A program made the position numbers and the translations under genes. This document shows, piece by piece, positions 13,008 through 18,186 of a stretch of 18,186 nt of DNA. The notes under the pieces are model-generated. The model searched no databases and was not told the origin of the DNA. It saw nothing but the letters and a program-made list of their open reading frames with translations. Location: NCBI GenBank assembly GCA_036524155.1, contig DATDCV010000560.1, forward strand, positions 1 to 18,186. The letters run 5' to 3'. The stretch is from DATDCV01 sp036524155 (lineage in GTDB: Bacteria; Verrucomicrobiota; Verrucomicrobiia; Limisphaerales; UBA8199). Position 1 is the first letter of the stretch. Every line of letters begins with the position of its first letter.

Positions 13008-13075
13008 CTTAATCCAAAAAGGAATAGAATTCACCTTCCCCGGGTAGTATCCCAGTGTAAGGCTCAGTGAGTGAA

Positions 13076-13333
13076 TTACTTACGTAGCTTGAGCTTTTTC
13101 GTGACCGCTTGGTACCGGCTCAAATCAATGGTCTGGAGGTAATCCAACAACCGCCGACGTTGCCCGACCATCATGAGCAATCCACGACGCGAACCATGGT
13201 CCTTAACGTTCTTTTGCAGGTGTTCGGTAAGGTGGTTAATACGCTGCGTCAGCAGCGCAATTTGCACGTCTGCCGAGCCAGTGTCGCGCTCGTGAAGTTT
13301 GAAGTCGTTAATCGTCTTAGCTTTCGCTTGCAT
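13076..13333 (-). CDS. rpsO: 30S ribosomal protein S15
   Basis: An 85-residue protein, close to the usual 88-89. The sequence is diagnostic: 'FKLHERDTGSADVQIALLTQ', 'RINHLTEHLQ', 'DHGSRRGLLMMVGQRRRLLDYL' and 'RYQAVTKKLKLRK'. S15 binds 16S rRNA helices h20-h22 early in assembly of the small subunit platform; the HGSRRGLL and GQRRRLLDYL segments carry the rRNA-contact residues. The ATG at 13333 gives the standard N-terminus; a weak GAAAGA precedes it. A strong promoter lies 46-74 bases upstream. The order rpsO-pnp is conserved in many bacteria. Confidence 0.98.
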   Translation of the reverse strand: MQAKAKTINDFKLHERDTGSADVQIALLTQRINHLTEHLQKNVKDHGSRRGLLMMVGQRRRLLDYLQTIDLSRYQAVTKKLKLRK

Positions 13334-13378
13334 GTCTTTCAGTCAATTCAATCCATCTCTTCTTAATATAATTCGAAG

Positions 13379-13407
13379 ATATTAGATTTGGGAAGCGCGC
13401 CTGTAAA
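13379..13407 (-). promoter_or_regulatory. Promoter of rpsO-pnp
   Basis: TTTACA (13407-13402), a 17-base spacer and TAATAT (13384-13379) match sigma-70 boxes well on the minus strand. Start of transcription would be near 13372, giving a leader of about 40 bases. Confidence 0.65.
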
Positions 13408-13487
13408 GCACAAATCATAGAGACTGGACTTCGGCACTTGGCCATCCCACCGGTATCGGAGGGACTCCAGAGGTGATTGGCGGGGAG

Positions 13488-14258
13488 TCAGCGAAGCAGT
13501 GATTGAGCGCAGGCAGCTAACGCGGCACCGACCAACGGTCCCACGACCGGCACCCAGGCATATCCCCAATCGCTGTCGCGCTTCCCCGGGACGGGAAGCA
13601 ACGCATGCGCGATCCGCGGCCCGAGGTCGCGCGCGGGGTTGATGGCGTAGCCGGTCGTCCCGCCCAGGGACAAACCGATCGCGAAGACCAGCAAGGCAAC
13701 CGGCAGGGCGCCAAGAGTCCCCAACCCGATCACCGCTTCCCTGGTGACCCCGGCGGCCTCGGGGAGTTTGAGAGTTGCATCGTTCATCAGAAAAATGGGG
13801 AACACCAGACTGAACGTCCCGATGACCTCACACAGAAACGCCTGTTGGATATTGCGAACGTTCGGGGCGGTGCAAAAGCACGCGAGCTTGGCGGCACCGT
13901 CCGCCGTGAGCTTGAAGTGCTCTCGATAGTACAGGAACACCAGACCACCGCCGGCGATTCCTCCCAAGAGCTGGGCCAAAACGTAGCCCGCCGCTTTGGA
14001 CCAGGCAAACTTGCCCGCCTGCGCCATGGCGAGTGTTACCGCCGGGTTCAGGTGGGCCCCGCTGGAGGCCTGCGAAACGAACACGCCGATAAACACCGCC
14101 AGCGCCCAACCGGTGGAGATCACAATCCACCCACCGCTGTTGCCTTTAGTTCGCGCCAGAACCACGTTTGCTACGACGCCATTGCCGAATAACACCAGGA
14201 GCATGGTGCCGATGAATTCCGCGACAACCGGATTGATGGGACCCATGCGCATACCCAT
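13488..14258 (-). CDS. glpF: MIP-family channel, glycerol facilitator type (aquaglyceroporin)
   Basis: A 256-residue inner-membrane channel with six transmembrane helices and two re-entrant half-helices. The pore motifs are 'AHLNPAVTLA' (NPA at about 71-73) and 'GYAINPARDLGPR' (NPA at about 207-209, with Arg210 of the selectivity filter). The Asp directly after NPAR (NPARD) is the mark of the GlpF/aquaglyceroporin branch rather than strict water channels, so passive uptake of glycerol or similar small polyols is likely; no glycerol kinase gene is adjacent to confirm it. The frame can begin at a TTG at 14282, but ATG at 14258, preceded by GAG at a normal spacing, is preferred. ATGs at 14252 and 14246 are also possible. 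The gene stands alone between rpsO and the large secreted protein. Confidence 0.88.
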   Translation of the reverse strand: MGMRMGPINPVVAEFIGTMLLVLFGNGVVANVVLARTKGNSGGWIVISTGWALAVFIGVFVSQASSGAHLNPAVTLAMAQAGKFAWSKAAGYVLAQLLGGIAGGGLVFLYYREHFKLTADGAAKLACFCTAPNVRNIQQAFLCEVIGTFSLVFPIFLMNDATLKLPEAAGVTREAVIGLGTLGALPVALLVFAIGLSLGGTTGYAINPARDLGPRIAHALLPVPGKRDSDWGYAWVPVVGPLVGAALAACAQSLLR

Positions 14259-14330
14259 TAGGGTCTCGACATAAAATGTCAAGCGTCCCTGACGGTTCTG
14301 CCCTTGAAGCGAGTTTTGCCGGCTCGCCCC

Positions 14331-14357
14331 GGCGCGCGAACTTCAGTCCGCAGCAAC
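14331..14357 (-). repeat. Dispersed palindromic repeat, copy C (inverted)
   Basis: The minus strand reads GTTGCTGCGGACTGAAGTTC then GCGCGCC, the same core as copies A and B with one arm base changed. It is inverted relative to copy D, 50 bases away, so the two could form one long stem. Confidence 0.7.
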
Positions 14358-14406
14358 ACCGGCCGGCGGGAGGTTTCAGAATTCCAAACGCAAGGTTCGG
14401 ACGGAC

Positions 14407-14436
14407 ATTGCTGCGGACTGAAGTCCGCGCGCCGGC
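14407..14436 (+). repeat. Dispersed palindromic repeat, copy D
   Basis: ATTGCTGCGGACTGAAGTCC then GCGCGCCGGC, identical to copy A over this 30-base segment. It lies just after the stop of the large secreted protein (minus strand), so it may also act as its transcription end. Confidence 0.75.
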
Positions 14437-14446
14437 AGGGTTTTGG

Positions 14447-17400
14447 TCATTGGACCAACATGAGCCGATAAAACCGGCGAGGCCGGCCCGACGTATCGTC
14501 CAGCACAGTCAAGAGCGAGGTAGAGGCTACCCGATTTTCGCCCAATTGTGTCCAGTCCGGGGCTTCCAAATCGTCCTTATATTCGATCCGATAAGTCCGC
14601 CCCGAGATCACACTGGCCTGAAATGAAACCGCGCTACCCTGTCCCACGGAAAAGACGCCGATTTGCGGCTGGGGCGGGGCCCCCAACCGATTGCTGGCGC
14701 GCGGCGTCCAATCGGCCATGGAGTGCACAGCATTGGTGTTGCCGTCGGGGAAGAGTCCCTGGCTGACATTTTGGAGTTGCGCCCCGAAAATCACGTAGTG
14801 TTGCAGCACACCGTCGGGGCTGTAGAGAGCGATGGCTTCGCCACTTTTGCTGAGCTGGAAATTCGCGTGGAGATCTCCGTTGGTGCCCAGCCCATTCTGG
14901 CTGGTCTCCTCGTCTGCCCAAACCAGCAGGAAACCATGGGGCAGGATCACTGTGTTGGTCGGGATTTGCCATTGAGCAGGCTGGGTGAGGGCATCGGTTA
15001 AGTAATAGCCGGAGAGATCCACCGGGGTGTTGTTGGGGTTGTAAAGCTCGAACCAGTCCTGGAAGCGGCCGTCGAGTGGATCGGCAAACCCGCCCGGCCC
15101 CGCGTTGGCGGCCATCCATTCGTTGATGACCACGGGTTTGGGGGCAGGCGCACCCAGATTCGTAACCGTGATCGAGTCGGCGGCATTGGGGAGGAGCGCG
15201 CCATAGTTGTCTCGGCCCTGGCACAGCAGCAAGTTCACGTAGCTGAAGAGAGGAACGTTAAGGGTCCAGTTCGTCAGGCTGGTCCAGGTAATCGGCAGAG
15301 AGACGCCGTTGACCTCAATTGTGTAAACCGTCATCGGCGCAGTCCCGGTAAGCAGCACGTGGTCATTCGTCGTCGAGAAGTTGTTTCCGCCGTTGCTGGT
15401 GATCGCGAAGGGGGTACTCAGCGGCATTCGACCGCGAATGAAGTTGGCACGCTGCTGAAGATAATTTACGACTCCGCTCCAATCCTGGCCGAGCAGACCG
15501 GCATAATGCGCAGCCCAGGGACCCAAATGCGAAGAGTTAACCGTCGTGGTGGCCAGATCGAACAAATGGTTATAATAGCGCCGGAGGTTGTTCGGCAGGT
15601 TGACCATGTTATAGGTGTTCCCCGAACTGGTTCCGGGGAAGGAAGTATTTACCGGGAGGACATAAGAGTAGTCCATGTCCCACAGCAAGCCCAGGGCCCG
15701 GCCATCGCCGGGGCGAAAGTAAACTTTCCAGTTGTGATTCAGGCCGGCGGTGTAGGTGTCGATATCGCCGGTGAACGCCTTGAACGCGAGCGTGCGGAGC
15801 CATTCGTCGACATCCATAACGCGCTCGAGTTGCTCGGACGCGCCCGGCCCGCGCAGGCTGAACGCCTTGTTCAAGGCGATCAAATGGCTGTAGTCGTCCG
15901 CATCCGCCATGTTCTCCTGAAGAAAGATCCAGCGATAGTTCTCCTGGTCGTCACCCCAATCCTGGAAGTCCACGTTGATCACCTCGTCCGGTTGCGGCAG
16001 CTTTGAGGCTTGGGGGTCGCCATTGACCGTCGTGGTCGGGTAGTAGATCAATTCCATTTTATAGGTGCTCCCGTCGCCGCCGTCGTGGAATTGGTTGTCG
16101 AAGTAGGCCCCGTCGAACGCCGACATGCGCAACAGGCCGGTAGTAGCTCCCTGGGAGAGCGGCGGTAATACCTGCACCAGGTCACAATCCAGGCCGAGCA
16201 AGCCGCCGGCGTGGTTCACCGCGTGCCAGAGCACGATCTCGTCGTGTGTGCCTCCCAGGCCCGATTGATTTCCGGACCGGTCGATGGTGAAGCTATCCTG
16301 CACCCCGCGGAAGAGGTGTCCCGGATCCAGCCTTACCGTAAAGCCGCAGCTCGAGGGATCACTGCGGCCACGTTCGCTTCTTTGCAGGTGCACACCCACG
16401 TCGTAAAAGGCTTCACGTTCGTCGTAAATCACGGTCAGGCCAAGGCGGTCGTTGCTCATGACGTTTGTGTCGGCGTGAAGGAGCTCAGCCTCCGCGGGCG
16501 TCATCAGGAGCCGAACCCGGTGCAACTGAGCCAGGAGCGGACTTCCGTCATCGACTTTGAAAAACGCGTGTGAATTTGTCCCCGCCGGCGGAAAGGCCGA
16601 AGCGAGGCCCAGGTTATCGACGGCTTCGGCGTAAAACCGGACCAGGGTCCCGGCGGGCAGTCCGGGGATCGCGCCGGAGTAATTCGTGTACCCGGGTGAC
16701 ATCGACCTTGAAGCCGGCAGCATCGGCAAACTTTGCCAATCCCCGCCGTTAGCGGACCAATGGAGCGTCGCCGCACGAACACCTTCCGGGTCGCTGGCCT
16801 CCACGCTCACGTTGATTGCCTCCCCCGGCTTCGGCACGGTCGGACCATGCACGAAACCATCCAACGCAGGCCCCAGGTTGGCTACCAGGGTGGAGTTCGG
16901 CGCGCCGGGAGTACCGTGATGAGAAGGCATCGGTAGCGCGATCGTTCGTGCGACGCGGTTGAAGTAGAGGCGGGTGTTCAGGCGGTTGTTGCCGGCCAGC
17001 CACCGGGCGCGGAACGAAATCTGGTATTGGCGCCCGTTGACGACGACGCGGCCGCCGGCGTAAGTGGTCTCGAGGTGGTTGTGGAGATGATCGGTGGGCC
17101 CGGTGGCGATCAGATGCAAAACGTGGTTGGCTGGATTTTCAGGATCGGCCTCGACACGGCTGCGGCTGTGGTCGCCCAGAACCCGCCAGGCAGTCAACCC
17201 ATTCTCAAACGACCCGTTCTGGAGCATCTCAACGGGAGCACTGTCCGGCGATTCAACAACGTGGAGGTCATCGATGAGGCATTCACCAGTGTCAAGGAGT
17301 CCCATCGCGAACTCGTTCCAGAGGGTCGGCCCGAGGCCATTCGCCGCGACGGCGCGGTAAGTGTAATTGCTCCAAACAGAATGGAGAGACTGATCGCTAG

Positions 17401-18186
17401 GCGCCCAGGCCTCGGGGACGGAGTTGTCTGCCCAAGGGTTGCGAAGTTCGAGGCTCGAACCCCCGCCGTCGGCGTATTCGGGCCAGCGTCCTCCGTCAAA
17501 ATAACGCACCTCGTTGGCGATGTTGTCCGCCGGGTCCTTGAGCATGAGATGGTCGCTCTTGTGGGAGAGCTTGTTCGTGAACGGCCCCACCACACTGATC
17601 GCCGGGTAATTTGACTGCATGTAACCAACATCTTGTGCCAGCACCAGGTATCCGCCGGCGGGAATCCCGGTCCCCGCAGCGAACCGAAAATCAATGCCTC
17701 CGTCGACGCGCCAACCCGTGAGGTCCACTGAGTTGGTGCTGCGATTGAAAAGTTCGACCCATGATTCGGGCGAGTCGCGGAAAGGCAAAGCAGGCACCAA
17801 AGCCCCCGTGACGCCGACCTCGAGCCCAAAAGCCATGTCGGCAGCAATGGGGTTGGTGGTGAATTGGTGCACCTCCACCGCGAGGAGGTTCGTGCCCGTC
17901 ACCAGGTTTGTCACCGTGACGGTGTATGGGCCACTATAGGCCGGCGTGGCCACGCCGGGACTGGAGAGATTTGTGTATCGGATTTCGCCCGCGGGCATGC
18001 GCTCCCGGAAGATTTCGACGCCATTCAGGTAATAGACCGCCCCATCATCCACAACCGGGCGCAGCACCAGGTCGGCGCGATTGGTTGAGGGCAGAAAACT
18101 GAACGAGGTGCGGAAGTAATATGTGATGATGGGGGTGCCGGCGGGAGTAGCGAGCGGCAATTGAGTATTCTTAAGCGCCGGCAACA
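14447..18186 (-). CDS. Large secreted lamin-tail/CotH-type protein, 5' end outside the window
   Basis: At least 1,245 residues, open to the right edge; the only start inside is a TTG at 18184, so the gene is taken as partial. Visible parts, approximate: a beta-rich region ('LVLRPVVDDGAVYYLNGVEI', 1-125); a lamin-tail domain (about 130-250, 'WVELFNRSTNSVDLTGWRVD'); a carbohydrate-binding-like beta-sandwich ('NGSFENGLTAWRV', about 320-420); an Ig/fibronectin-like segment ('VEASDPEGVRAATLHWSANG', to about 560); a CotH kinase-like region (about 560-915, with 'HLQRSERGRSDPSSCGFTVR', 'LRTLAFKAFTGDIDTYTAGL' and 'GRALGLLWDMDYSY'); a second lamin-tail domain (about 1018-1150, 'VVINEWMAANAGPGGFADPL'); and a C-terminal 'GRTYRIEYKDDLEAPDWTQL...RRFYRLMLVQ' module common at the ends of verrucomicrobial exported proteins. 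It is probably secreted or surface-bound. CotH proteins phosphorylate spore-coat proteins in Bacillus, but activity here is unproven. Confidence 0.85.
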   Translation of the reverse strand, partial: LPALKNTQLPLATPAGTPIITYYFRTSFSFLPSTNRADLVLRPVVDDGAVYYLNGVEIFRERMPAGEIRYTNLSSPGVATPAYSGPYTVTVTNLVTGTNLLAVEVHQFTTNPIAADMAFGLEVGVTGALVPALPFRDSPESWVELFNRSTNSVDLTGWRVDGGIDFRFAAGTGIPAGGYLVLAQDVGYMQSNYPAISVVGPFTNKLSHKSDHLMLKDPADNIANEVRYFDGGRWPEYADGGGSSLELRNPWADNSVPEAWAPSDQSLHSVWSNYTYRAVAANGLGPTLWNEFAMGLLDTGECLIDDLHVVESPDSAPVEMLQNGSFENGLTAWRVLGDHSRSRVEADPENPANHVLHLIATGPTDHLHNHLETTYAGGRVVVNGRQYQISFRARWLAGNNRLNTRLYFNRVARTIALPMPSHHGTPGAPNSTLVANLGPALDGFVHGPTVPKPGEAINVSVEASDPEGVRAATLHWSANGGDWQSLPMLPASRSMSPGYTNYSGAIPGLPAGTLVRFYAEAVDNLGLASAFPPAGTNSHAFFKVDDGSPLLAQLHRVRLLMTPAEAELLHADTNVMSNDRLGLTVIYDEREAFYDVGVHLQRSERGRSDPSSCGFTVRLDPGHLFRGVQDSFTIDRSGNQSGLGGTHDEIVLWHAVNHAGGLLGLDCDLVQVLPPLSQGATTGLLRMSAFDGAYFDNQFHDGGDGSTYKMELIYYPTTTVNGDPQASKLPQPDEVINVDFQDWGDDQENYRWIFLQENMADADDYSHLIALNKAFSLRGPGASEQLERVMDVDEWLRTLAFKAFTGDIDTYTAGLNHNWKVYFRPGDGRALGLLWDMDYSYVLPVNTSFPGTSSGNTYNMVNLPNNLRRYYNHLFDLATTTVNSSHLGPWAAHYAGLLGQDWSGVVNYLQQRANFIRGRMPLSTPFAITSNGGNNFSTTNDHVLLTGTAPMTVYTIEVNGVSLPITWTSLTNWTLNVPLFSYVNLLLCQGRDNYGALLPNAADSITVTNLGAPAPKPVVINEWMAANAGPGGFADPLDGRFQDWFELYNPNNTPVDLSGYYLTDALTQPAQWQIPTNTVILPHGFLLVWADEETSQNGLGTNGDLHANFQLSKSGEAIALYSPDGVLQHYVIFGAQLQNVSQGLFPDGNTNAVHSMADWTPRASNRLGAPPQPQIGVFSVGQGSAVSFQASVISGRTYRIEYKDDLEAPDWTQLGENRVASTSLLTVLDDTSGRPRRFYRLMLVQ

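Overview
The window looks like chromosomal DNA of a GC-rich member of the Verrucomicrobiota, probably close to the Pedosphaera/Limisphaera group. This is an inference. It rests on a giant secreted lamin-tail/CotH-type protein ending in a 'RTYRIEYKDDL...RFYRL' tail, on a polyprenyl synthetase - ECF sigma - membrane-protein operon, and on intergenic DNA full of short dispersed palindromes. No 16S or other decisive marker is present.

The main discovery is a small chromosomal integron on the minus strand at about 1202-4667. Reading right to left it holds: a 32-codon remnant of an integron integrase gene (plus strand, 4571-4667); a near-consensus outward promoter, TTGAAA-18-TATAAT (4470-4499); a candidate attI ending in ...ATAAACAAAG^TTAGCCC (crossover 4377/4376); and four cassettes. 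The cassettes encode an ankyrin-repeat protein, a SAM-dependent methyltransferase, a 93-residue hypothetical protein and a small lipoprotein. All four genes read away from attI. Each is followed by an imperfect palindrome bounded by ...AAC and GTT... cores, with two unpaired bases six nucleotides apart in one arm. The 5' tail of every cassette matches the complement of its own R'' core at 6 or 7 of 7 positions, as expected if each had once been a circle. The integrase is broken, so the array should now be immobile unless an integrase acts from elsewhere.

Layout: 1-551 is the end of a DUF4252-like gene; 686-760 is tRNA-Lys(CUU), minus; 761-1201 is gene-free purine/G-rich DNA; 1202-4667 is the integron; 4668-4907 is debris. 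From 7146 down to 4908 runs a tightly coupled minus-strand operon of polyprenyl diphosphate synthase, ECF sigma factor and a single-pass membrane protein that is probably its anti-sigma regulator. 7147-7740 is a repeat-filled spacer. 7741-10290 is a Ski2-like helicase on the plus strand. It converges, across a perfect hairpin, on the minus-strand rpsO-pnp pair (13333 to 10348), in which PNPase carries a long RGD/RGG-rich tail. 13488-14258 is a glycerol-facilitator-type aquaporin. 14447 to the right edge is the 3' part of the secreted lamin-tail/CotH protein.

Housekeeping functions (RNA turnover, translation, quinone side-chain synthesis, envelope response) surround the integron, which is the only clearly accessory block.
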